From a virus: a stretch of 54,557 nucleotides of DNA. The stretch covers positions 1-54,557 of IMG/VR virus record IMGVR_UViG_3300043429_000738; one strand, written 5' to 3'. Shown in pieces: positions 1 to 6,222 of the stretch. The notes beneath the pieces are model-generated. The model was not told the DNA's origin. It ran no database searches and saw only the letters and a program-made list of their open reading frames with translations. Both the position numbers and the translations under genes were made by a program. Every line of letters begins with the position of its first letter. Position 1 is the first letter of the stretch.

Positions 1-1
1 G

Positions 2-31
2 GACGACATCCTTGCAGAACTGGAGGACTGA
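2..31 (+). CDS. 3' end of a gene truncated by the window edge
   Basis: Only the last nine codons are visible, reading DDILAELED and then TGA at 29-31. The stop lies 3 bp before the ATG at 35, and the GGAGGA inside the last codons probably serves as ribosome binding site for the next gene. The same GGAGGACTGAGCCATGA junction occurs at 42343-42359, so this is a genuine operon junction and not chance. Nothing can be said about function. Confidence 0.45.
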   Translation, partial: DDILAELED

Positions 32-34
32 GCC

Positions 35-289
35 ATGATCCGGCCAATCATCAACATCAACGGCACCAACCCGGAGGACTTGATCCGGGCGCGCCTCGAC
101 GCCAACCGCGCCGTCAACACGGTCATCGAGTACCTCAAGTACGTTACGCCGAACGGCCGGGACTACCCCGGCGACAACGAGCGCTGCGTGGCCGACCGCG
201 AGACCCACTACGCCCGCATCGCGGCCTTGCGAGACCTGCAGGGCGTGCTGCTGGAAGAGGCACTAGCCATAAGGGATCAACAGTCATGA
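35..289 (+). CDS. hypothetical 84-aa early protein
   Basis: An 84-residue protein, mixed charged, with no membrane segment or known motif that I recognise. The start ATG at 35 follows GGAGGA with good spacing. Its stop overlaps the ATG at 286 of the next small gene, which indicates translational coupling within the plus-strand early operon. High GC and third-position G/C preference agree with real coding. Function unknown. Confidence 0.7.
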   Translation: MIRPIININGTNPEDLIRARLDANRAVNTVIEYLKYVTPNGRDYPGDNERCVADRETHYARIAALRDLQGVLLEEALAIRDQQS

Positions 290-462
290 TCAGCAAGAAC
301 TACGTGGACCGCGTCACCATCTTCGAGTGCGACGAGTGCGGCGACACGTTCGAGGCGGACGGCCTCGACTTCTACGACGCGTACGACGAGTACAAGGACC
401 ATGGCGGCATCGCCCGCAACGTGGGCGACACGTGGGAGCATCGCTGCAGGGACTGCAGGTGA
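286..462 (+). CDS. small zinc-ribbon-like protein (58 aa)
   Basis: A 58-residue protein that overlaps the preceding stop by 4 bp (ATGA). It has two cysteine pairs, CDEC near residue 15 and CRDC at the extreme C-terminus, the spacing expected of a small zinc ribbon. The middle is acidic and rich in Asp and Tyr. Small zinc-ribbon proteins are common in phage early operons, often binding nucleic acid or protein partners. The role here is unknown. Confidence 0.65.
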   Translation: MISKNYVDRVTIFECDECGDTFEADGLDFYDAYDEYKDHGGIARNVGDTWEHRCRDCR

Positions 463-470
463 GCCGCACC

Positions 471-499
471 TTGACAAGGTTTGGCCTAACATCTAATAC
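471..499 (+). promoter_or_regulatory. sigma70-like promoter for the HNH gene
   Basis: TTGACA (471-476), a 17-bp spacer and TAATAC (494-499) make the best sigma70-like promoter I can see in the window. Transcription would begin about base 506, at or one base before the ATG at 507, so the mRNA would be essentially leaderless. The promoter lies between the two arms of a perfect inverted repeat (476-488 and 511-523). Confidence 0.65.
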
Positions 500-523
500 G
501 GCGCACATGATAGGCCAAACCTT
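476..523. repeat. 13-bp perfect inverted repeat around HNH start codon
   Basis: The arms AAGGTTTGGCCTA (476-488) and TAGGCCAAACCTT (511-523) are perfect reverse complements separated by 22 bp. The separating segment contains the -10 element, the predicted transcription start and the ATG. In RNA read through from upstream the start codon would sit in a hairpin loop; in RNA starting at about 506 only the right arm exists. It may alternatively be a DNA operator. Confidence 0.7.
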
Positions 524-1100
524 CAGCCAACTCACCGTTCTCTACCCAGCGGCGAAGGTTGGCACTCGTGTCCGCTATGTTTGTCGCTGTTCTTGCGGAA
601 AAATCGCCACCGTATCGGGGACAAATCTCAGGCGCGGGAAGACCAAATCTTGCGGGTGCCGACGCGCGAGCAACATGCGTAAAGTGGCTACCAAACACGG
701 CAATTCGGCGCACCCGTTGTACGTGCGGTGGTCCAACATGCACGCGCGTTGCTACGACCCCAGTCACAATCGGTTCTACCGATACGGCGGGCGCGGCATC
801 AAGGTTTGCGACCGCTGGCACGATTTCGACTTGTATCTGAAAGACGTGCTCCCTTCGTATCGAGAAGGTCTGACGTTGGACCGGGTAGATAACGACGGCC
901 CTTACAGCCCCAGCAATTTCAGGTGGGCCTCGTACCGGGTCCAAGCCCGCAATCGCTCCATCTCCGTGATAACCGAACAAGAAATCGCCGACATGCGGCG
1001 CATGTATACCGAGACCGCTTGCACTCAAAAGGAGGTAGGCGAAGCCTTTGGGTACTGCCGAGACACCATAAAACACTACTTGCGAGGGCTGCGTGCTTAA
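507..1100 (+). CDS. HNH/AP2-type endonuclease, probable homing enzyme
   Basis: A 197-residue protein. The N-terminus has the 'VCRCSCG...KSCGC' zinc-binding segment common to phage AP2/HNH endonucleases. The core has the YVRWSNMHARCYDP and 'DNDGPYSPSNFRWA' motifs of that family, whose Asp/Asn/His residues bind the catalytic metal. The C-terminal ~45 residues resemble a helix-turn-helix DNA-recognition module. These free-standing enzymes usually act as selfish homing genes. The ATG at 507 is chosen because a promoter and inverted repeat lie directly over it. Its base composition is visibly lower in GC than its neighbours, which fits recent acquisition. The stop overlaps the helicase start by 8 bp. 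Confidence 0.85.
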   Translation: MIGQTFSQLTVLYPAAKVGTRVRYVCRCSCGKIATVSGTNLRRGKTKSCGCRRASNMRKVATKHGNSAHPLYVRWSNMHARCYDPSHNRFYRYGGRGIKVCDRWHDFDLYLKDVLPSYREGLTLDRVDNDGPYSPSNFRWASYRVQARNRSISVITEQEIADMRRMYTETACTQKEVGEAFGYCRDTIKHYLRGLRA

Positions 1101-2457
1101 CCGTGACCGCCTACATTCATACCAGCAAGAGGCGCTGGACTGGCTATACGAGCATCCGCGTACAGCCTTGTGGATGCCGATGGGCGGCGGGAAGACTGTG
1201 TCCACCCTAACGGCGTTGGATGATCTGAGCTTTGTCGAGGACGTGTTCCCCGTGCTGGTGCTGGCACCCAAGCGCGTGGCCGTCACCACGTGGCCGGAAG
1301 AACCTATCCGCTGGGCCCACCTGAAGCACCTGCGCGTCGTCGCCATCACTGGCACGCCCAAGCAGCGCGAGATGGCCCTGCGGAAGCGCGCGGACGTCTA
1401 CACCATGGCCTACGACAACCTCGTCTGGCTGTGCGAGACGCTGGGCGACGCGTGGCCCTTCGTCACGGTGGTGGCGGACGAGCTGACGCGCCTCAAGAGC
1501 TTCCGCATCCGGCAGGGCAGCAAGCGCGCGGGCGCGCTGGGCCGCGTGGCGCACACCAAGGTGAAGCGCTTCGTCGGCCTGACCGGCACGCCCGGCGCCA
1601 ACGGCCTGAAGGATCTGTGGGGCCAGACGTGGTTCCTCGACAAGGGCGAGCGGCTGGGCCGCACGTTCACGGCATTCGAGCAGCGCTGGTTCACGCGCGG
1701 CTACGACGGCTTCAGCCTGCAGCCCCTGTCGCACGCGCAGGAGGAGATACAGGAGCTGCTGCAGGACATCTGCCTGACCGTCACCGGCCTGCCCGTGGAC
1801 GAGCCGATCCGCAACCCGATCTACGTTGACCTGCCGCGCGACGCGCGCGCCCTGTACAACGACATGGAGGAGGAGATGTTCGCCCAGATCGGCGCAGACG
1901 GCGTGGAGGCGGCCAACGCCGCCGTGCGCACGCAGAAGTGCTTGCAGATCGCCAACGGCGCGATCTACACGGGCGAGGGCGGCGAGTGGGAGGCAGTCCA
2001 TGGCGCGAAGTTGGATGCGCTCGACAGCGTCATCGAAGAGGCCAACGGGATGCCCGTCCTCGTCGCCTACAACTTCAAGCACGACTTGGAGCGGCTACGG
2101 CGTCGTTTCCGTCAGGCTCGGGTGCTGGACGCTGACCCTGATACGATCCGCCAGTGGAACGCCGGACGGATCGAGGTACTACTCGCTCACCCTGCGTCGG
2201 CAGGGCACGGGCTGAACCTCCAAGACGGGGGGAACATCTTGGCCTTCTTCGGCCTGAACTGGTCGCTGGAGGAGCACATGCAGATCATCGAGCGGATCGG
2301 CCCGACGCGACAGAAGCAGGCGGGCTACGACCGGCCCGTGTTCGTGCATTACATCATGGCGCGGGACACCGTGGACGACATGGTGCTGGACCGCCTGACG
2401 TCGAAGAAGACCACGCAGGAGATCCTGCTAGAGGCAACCAAAGCGAGGAACAAATGA
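1093..2457 (+). CDS. SNF2/DEAD-type DNA helicase
   Basis: A 454-residue superfamily 2 helicase of the SNF2-like phage group, expected to be an ATP-driven DNA translocase acting in replication or recombination. The N-terminal Q-motif region (LHSYQQEALDWL) is followed by Walker A MGGGKT (residues 30-35), a DE box (VADELT, about 128-132), the motif III-like TGTPG, and a C-terminal motif VI-like ERIGPTRQKQ near residue 400. It starts with GTG, overlapping the HNH stop by 8 bp. Its stop overlaps the next ATG (ATGA). Such helicases commonly sit near DUF2815, DUF2800 and DNA polymerase genes in phages; the first two are at the other end of this window. Confidence 0.88.
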   Translation: MLNRDRLHSYQQEALDWLYEHPRTALWMPMGGGKTVSTLTALDDLSFVEDVFPVLVLAPKRVAVTTWPEEPIRWAHLKHLRVVAITGTPKQREMALRKRADVYTMAYDNLVWLCETLGDAWPFVTVVADELTRLKSFRIRQGSKRAGALGRVAHTKVKRFVGLTGTPGANGLKDLWGQTWFLDKGERLGRTFTAFEQRWFTRGYDGFSLQPLSHAQEEIQELLQDICLTVTGLPVDEPIRNPIYVDLPRDARALYNDMEEEMFAQIGADGVEAANAAVRTQKCLQIANGAIYTGEGGEWEAVHGAKLDALDSVIEEANGMPVLVAYNFKHDLERLRRRFRQARVLDADPDTIRQWNAGRIEVLLAHPASAGHGLNLQDGGNILAFFGLNWSLEEHMQIIERIGPTRQKQAGYDRPVFVHYIMARDTVDDMVLDRLTSKKTTQEILLEATKARNK

Positions 2458-2849
2458 ACGACCTGCCATGCGACAGCGAGCCGCCCTACGAGGTGCCGCC
2501 ATACACCCTTGAGGTGGTCGAGGAGATCAACCCGGCGGCGCCCGCCTACCCGCCAGAGTACGCCCCGCCGTCTGTGCAGGCCCCAGAGCTGCTGGGCCGC
2601 GCCGCGCGGCACATGCACGACCGCGCCAGCACGTACGACAGCCCCGGCGGCGAGCGCTCCATGGGCAAGGCCGTGGCGGCCTTCAACGCGATCACGGGGC
2701 ACACGCTGTCCGAGAGCGAGGGCTGGCTGCTCCTGCAGGTGCTGAAGGACGTGCGCCTCTTCACGCGCTCGGCCTATCACGCCGACAGCGCAGAGGACTG
2801 CATCGCGTTCGCGGCGCTCAAGGCCGAAGCACGGGGAGAGGGACGGTGA
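2454..2849 (+). CDS. DUF6378-like protein
   Basis: A 131-residue protein. Residues 1-45 are Pro/Glu-rich and probably disordered. The rest (RAARHMHDRASTYDSPGGE, then VLKDVRLFTRSAYHADSAED) matches the pattern of the DUF6378 family, all-alpha phage proteins often annotated near nucleotide-metabolism genes and reminiscent of MazG-like pyrophosphohydrolases. The catalytic function is unproven. The ATG at 2454 overlaps the helicase stop by 4 bp, and the 3' end overlaps the next gene's GTG. Confidence 0.75.
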   Translation: MNDLPCDSEPPYEVPPYTLEVVEEINPAAPAYPPEYAPPSVQAPELLGRAARHMHDRASTYDSPGGERSMGKAVAAFNAITGHTLSESEGWLLLQVLKDVRLFTRSAYHADSAEDCIAFAALKAEARGEGR

Positions 2850-3088
2850 GCGAACAAAGATACCTGCCGCTGTTCCGCACAATTCGGATGAGCGCGGCAA
2901 TGCTCCGCGCGTTGACCGGGTTTTGCGGTCACGCAGCCATAAAGGGCATGAACTCCGCGACTGAGCAATATATCAGAGACTACATCGCGAACGAGGAGGG
3001 CGACCCAAAGCTCGCGGCCAAGTTCAAGGTTTCTTATCTAGTCCCTGCACCCGCAGATCGTCGAGAAACCGGAGAACCTTGTCCGTAA
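2846..3088 (+). CDS. hypothetical 80-aa protein, converges on the structural operon
   Basis: An 80-residue protein beginning with GTG in a GTGA overlap with the preceding stop. No recognised domain; it has a helical middle and a C-terminus rich in Pro and Arg. The last 65 bp overlap, on the opposite strand, the 3' end of the minus-strand gene at 3024-4358, so the two transcription units converge with no space for a terminator. The tail may be a readthrough extension. GC is lower than in the helicase gene. Confidence 0.6.
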   Translation: MSEQRYLPLFRTIRMSAAMLRALTGFCGHAAIKGMNSATEQYIRDYIANEEGDPKLAAKFKVSYLVPAPADRRETGEPCP

Positions 3089-4358
3089 TTATGGTCGGCT
3101 GTGGCTTCAACTGGAACGCGCGAAGTGGAGACGCCACGCCCTTGTTGACACCCACGGGGAAGTCAAACGGCGTGGTGTAGCCGTACTGCTCCATCAAGCC
3201 GGGGAACAAGGAAAGCGCGCCGAGGTTCTCTTCCTTCAGCTTGGCGCGGCCTTGGCCGGGGACACCTGTGCTGTATGCGGGGTTCTTGCTCTCGGACAGG
3301 CCGAAGCGGGTGTCTACCTCGCCCAAGTTGCGGAGAGCCAACATAGGCGCGCCGAGTTGATCCAGATCGGTGGTCCCGTAAACAGCCTCCCCTTTGCCCA
3401 GACCGCCCCTGTCGCGGAACTGATCCATGAGCTTGTTGAGTTCCCCGCGACGCTTCCCGGCGGCGCGCATGAACGTCATGTACGCATCGGGGTCGGAGAA
3501 GTCTGTCCACTCGGGGAGGATGCCGCGAATGCCTTCGGCCAGCGCAGCCCTTTCCGGCGCGTCGAGGGCTGCATCTGCGTACGCATATTGCAAGCCACGC
3601 GGGTGGTGCGAAAACAAGGAAGACAGCGGCCCCATCGTGAACGGGGCGATGATGGTGGGCTTTCCGGTTTGCCGCTCAAGGCGCGCTGCTGCTTCTTGGA
3701 CGGCTTTTGCGTTGGCTTTGTCTGCGGCCCACACTTCGCCGGGGTTCTCGAACATGAAACCCTGCCCGCCTTGCCGCGAAAACGGCCTGCGCAGGCGCAC
3801 GTTGTTGACCGCGAGTACGTCATCCCCCGCCGCGCTCAGATCCGACATAGTTGTGAGAAGGCCTTGGCCCTCCAAGTCGTAAATGCTTTCGGTGGGGGGT
3901 TCCTCGAGCGCGCGCGGCTGGATTTCCAGCTCCAGATCGCGGATCTTTTGCTGCTCTTTCTTTCGCGTTTCGATGCGCGGATCGGTCGCCACCTCTGCGG
4001 GTCTTACCGTGTACGCCGAGGGGCGCGGCTCTACGTAGTTGGGGCTTCCTGCATCGTTAAACTGCTCAGCCAAAGCACGCCATTCGGTGATGGGCGCATT
4101 GCTGTCCACGTAATCCGCCACCCGGCGCGCCATCTCAGGTCCGTATTCACGGTCGATCAAAGTCACCGGGTTTATCGGGGCGGCGGCTGCAGGCACTTTC
4201 CGCGTCGTCTTGGTGGCGCGTGTAGTCTTGGCCGCCAGCGGCGCTTCAGGTGCCGTCACCGCCTTGCGGGCTGCGCGCCCGGTTCGTGCGACCGGGCCTG
4301 CTTCCTGTTTGGTGGCCCCCCGCAGCACACGGACGGCGAAATCTTTCCTAGAGGGCAT
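3024..4358 (-). CDS. leader-tagged putative virion effector C (polyvalent-protein-like domain)
   Basis: A 444-residue protein, last gene of the minus-strand block. Residues 1-45 are the shared leader (MPSRKDFAVRVLRG..., QEAGPVARTGRAARKAV) also found in the two preceding genes. Residues 45-65 are a Thr/Lys/Ala linker. The remainder (segments such as QGGQGFMFENPGEVWAADKA and the IRGILPEWTDFSDPDAYMTF region) resembles a domain I recall from large phage 'polyvalent' or MuF-linked proteins; its activity is unknown to me. Unlike its upstream neighbours it lacks the GGAVRKVA ending. It starts in a TGATG overlap with the upstream stop. Probably packaged and ejected with the DNA (inference). Confidence 0.75.
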   Translation of the reverse strand: MPSRKDFAVRVLRGATKQEAGPVARTGRAARKAVTAPEAPLAAKTTRATKTTRKVPAAAAPINPVTLIDREYGPEMARRVADYVDSNAPITEWRALAEQFNDAGSPNYVEPRPSAYTVRPAEVATDPRIETRKKEQQKIRDLELEIQPRALEEPPTESIYDLEGQGLLTTMSDLSAAGDDVLAVNNVRLRRPFSRQGGQGFMFENPGEVWAADKANAKAVQEAAARLERQTGKPTIIAPFTMGPLSSLFSHHPRGLQYAYADAALDAPERAALAEGIRGILPEWTDFSDPDAYMTFMRAAGKRRGELNKLMDQFRDRGGLGKGEAVYGTTDLDQLGAPMLALRNLGEVDTRFGLSESKNPAYSTGVPGQGRAKLKEENLGALSLFPGLMEQYGYTTPFDFPVGVNKGVASPLRAFQLKPQPTIITDKVLRFLDDLRVQGLDKKP

Positions 4359-4385
4359 CAGGCAACCTTTCTGACCGCACCGCCG
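4344..4385. repeat. 42-bp direct repeat at cassette junction, copy 1
   Basis: This stretch is identical to 5093-5134. It spans the end of one minus-strand gene (GGAVRKVA and stop), the TGATG overlap and the start of the next gene (MPSRK). A 35-bp portion of the same junction region (4330-4364) is also identical to 6194-6228. The repeat is therefore a gene-junction cassette that could drive recombination between neighbouring genes. Confidence 0.85.
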
Positions 4386-5107
4386 CGCGCTTTAGTTAGC
4401 ACAGGACTTTCTACCTCGTCTGGGTCAAACGCCGCAAAGGACGAACGCACACGGCTGGGATCGCGCAGGACATACTCGCGCCCGAGTATGGCGCCTCTTT
4501 GCGAGGGAGAAACGTGCTTAACGCCACCGCGATTGGACAACGCGTCCGGGAACACCGCAGTGTCCACCTCGTCGAGCCAAGAAGGCCACGCGTAATCAGT
4601 CGGCAGCGGTGACCCAGTAGGCAAACCCACGCGCAAAGGTTCGTCAAAAACACGGATATTTCCGGGCCGGATGAAAGCCTGCATCATGTTTTTTGTAAAG
4701 GGTTCGCCACGGTAGTCGTAGTCGCCAAATCGGTCGAGATAGCGCGCGGCCATGCGGGGGTTGTCGGTAAGACTTATCCCTGACAAGCCGGTCCTCCCTG
4801 CGAACCGACCGTGTGGCTCGAACGCGTTTATCCCGGAGAGCATAGAAACATACAGTGGGTTGTCGATGTCAAAACCCATGCTACGTGCTCGTTCCATTCT
4901 GGCTTCGGGTCTCAAATCCAGAGGTTTCTTTGCAGGCCCTATAGCGCGAGCGCGTAGCATTCGGGGGGCGACAGCCAGCGACGCTTCAGGCGCCGTCACC
5001 GCCTTGCGCGCGGCGCGCCCGGTGCGCACAACCGGGCCTGCCTCGCGCTCGGCAGCGCTGAGCAGACGAACGCCAAGGTCGATTGCGCGGTTTTTCCTAG
5101 AGGGCAT
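4358..5107 (-). CDS. leader-tagged putative virion effector B (ART-like domain)
   Basis: A 249-residue protein. Residues 1-45 are the shared leader (MPSRKNRAIDLGVRLL, then EAGPVVRTGRAARKAVTAP). Residues ~70-225 follow the layout of ADP-ribosyltransferase-like domains of phage polyvalent proteins: ARSMGFDIDNPLY, FAGRTGLSGISLTDNPRMAA, and the terminal EYVLRDPSRVRSSFAAFDPD. In relatives I recall, the LY is followed by HGT, whose His contacts NAD; here it reads LYVSML, so the first catalytic residue seems lost or replaced. It ends GGAVRKVA. TGATG overlaps link it to both neighbours. Predicted to be injected into the host (inference). Confidence 0.78.
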   Translation of the reverse strand: MPSRKNRAIDLGVRLLSAAEREAGPVVRTGRAARKAVTAPEASLAVAPRMLRARAIGPAKKPLDLRPEARMERARSMGFDIDNPLYVSMLSGINAFEPHGRFAGRTGLSGISLTDNPRMAARYLDRFGDYDYRGEPFTKNMMQAFIRPGNIRVFDEPLRVGLPTGSPLPTDYAWPSWLDEVDTAVFPDALSNRGGVKHVSPSQRGAILGREYVLRDPSRVRSSFAAFDPDEVESPVLTKARGGAVRKVA

Positions 5108-5134
5108 CAGGCAACCTTTCTGACCGCACCGCCG
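5093..5134. repeat. 42-bp direct repeat at cassette junction, copy 2
   Basis: Identical to 4344-4385; it covers the GGAVRKVA ending of the 5107-6222 gene and the MPSRK start of the 4358-5107 gene. Together with the partial copy at 6194-6228 it marks three successive gene junctions of the same design. Confidence 0.85.
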
Positions 5135-6222
5135 TGGCTGAAGTTTTTGAGAGCGTTGACGACGTCCCCGTGGGTGGTGACCTCGTCCCCGGCCTTGTCC
5201 CAAATAGCATGATGCGCGAGATGTTGGTAGTACGGGCGCAGGTCTTCAGGGAGGGCCAGATCGAGGGCAGCCTGCCGGGCAGACAGCCGCTCGACGCCCT
5301 CCACGCCGCCGAGACCGCCGCGCCGGGCGATGTACCGCGTCGCTTCTTTGGTCGGCTGCCCGGTGTTGAGGATGATCTGGCGCGCGTCGAGGGTCGGCTG
5401 GTCGCCGCGCCCGAGCAGCGACGCGAGGAAGCCTGACTTGCTGGGGCCGATGCCTTTCACGTCCTTCGTGAACACGCGCCAGTCAGACGGGCTGCTGGCC
5501 ATCTCGCGGCCTGCGGCGACGAGATCAGACACCTGCGACTGGCGGCCGGGGAGGTTGAGCGCAGCCCACTCAAGGGCGTTTCGAATGTCGTTCTGCTTGC
5601 CGAAGGGGCTCATTTGGGCCACCGCGTCTCCGATAGCGTTCTCGGATATCTGCCCGCGCTGCGCCGCGTCCAGATAGGCCTGACCGGCAGGCGTGCCCAG
5701 CCACTCCCCAAAGGCGCCCTCTGGCCGCACTTTGCCGGTGACGTCCTCGGGCAGCATCAAGCCAGCCCGGCGCAGGTTCTCCGCGTCTGTCGCCCGCCGC
5801 TGGATGCTCGCCCGGGTTACAGTAAACGCCTTGATCAGGTCGCGCGGCGTCAGCCCTTGAGTTGCGGCGCGCTGTGCCTGCTCGTCCATGAACCGCCCGA
5901 AGTCCACAACGTGCGGCGGGATCACGGACAGGCCGCCCAGCTTCTCGTACACTTCGGGCAGGGGCGACCACTGCCAATCTGCGTTCACAACCGCTTCCGG
6001 GTCTTCGTACTCCGCAACCTTGCGCGGAGGTGGCATGACCTGAGCGACGGGCTTGGTGGCGAGTGGCTTCTGCGCGGGCTTGCGAGGGGGCTTGGCGGCC
6101 AGTGGCGCTTCGGGGGCTGCCACGGCCTTGCGGGCTGCGCGCCCGGTTCGCGCGACCGGGCCTGCCTCCTGCTTGGCAGATCCCCGCAGCATGCGGACGG
6201 CGAAATCTTTCCTAGAGGGCAT
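5107..6222 (-). CDS. leader-tagged putative virion effector A (HhH/glycosylase-like)
   Basis: A 371-residue protein. Residues 1-45 are the shared leader (MPSRKDFAVRMLRG, QEAGPVARTGRAARKAV) and it ends GGAVRKVA. A Pro/Lys linker precedes a helical domain (~75-355) with VKGIGPSKSGFLASLLGRG at about 255-273 and then QPTLDARQII with Asp279. That order, a helix-hairpin-helix followed ~20 residues later by a conserved Asp, is the layout of HhH-GPD DNA glycosylases (EndoIII/AlkA). The residue where EndoIII has its catalytic Lys is not conserved. Related domains occur in large phage virion proteins. DNA-binding or base-excision activity is inference only. Confidence 0.75.
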   Translation of the reverse strand: MPSRKDFAVRMLRGSAKQEAGPVARTGRAARKAVAAPEAPLAAKPPRKPAQKPLATKPVAQVMPPPRKVAEYEDPEAVVNADWQWSPLPEVYEKLGGLSVIPPHVVDFGRFMDEQAQRAATQGLTPRDLIKAFTVTRASIQRRATDAENLRRAGLMLPEDVTGKVRPEGAFGEWLGTPAGQAYLDAAQRGQISENAIGDAVAQMSPFGKQNDIRNALEWAALNLPGRQSQVSDLVAAGREMASSPSDWRVFTKDVKGIGPSKSGFLASLLGRGDQPTLDARQIILNTGQPTKEATRYIARRGGLGGVEGVERLSARQAALDLALPEDLRPYYQHLAHHAIWDKAGDEVTTHGDVVNALKNFSHGGAVRKVA

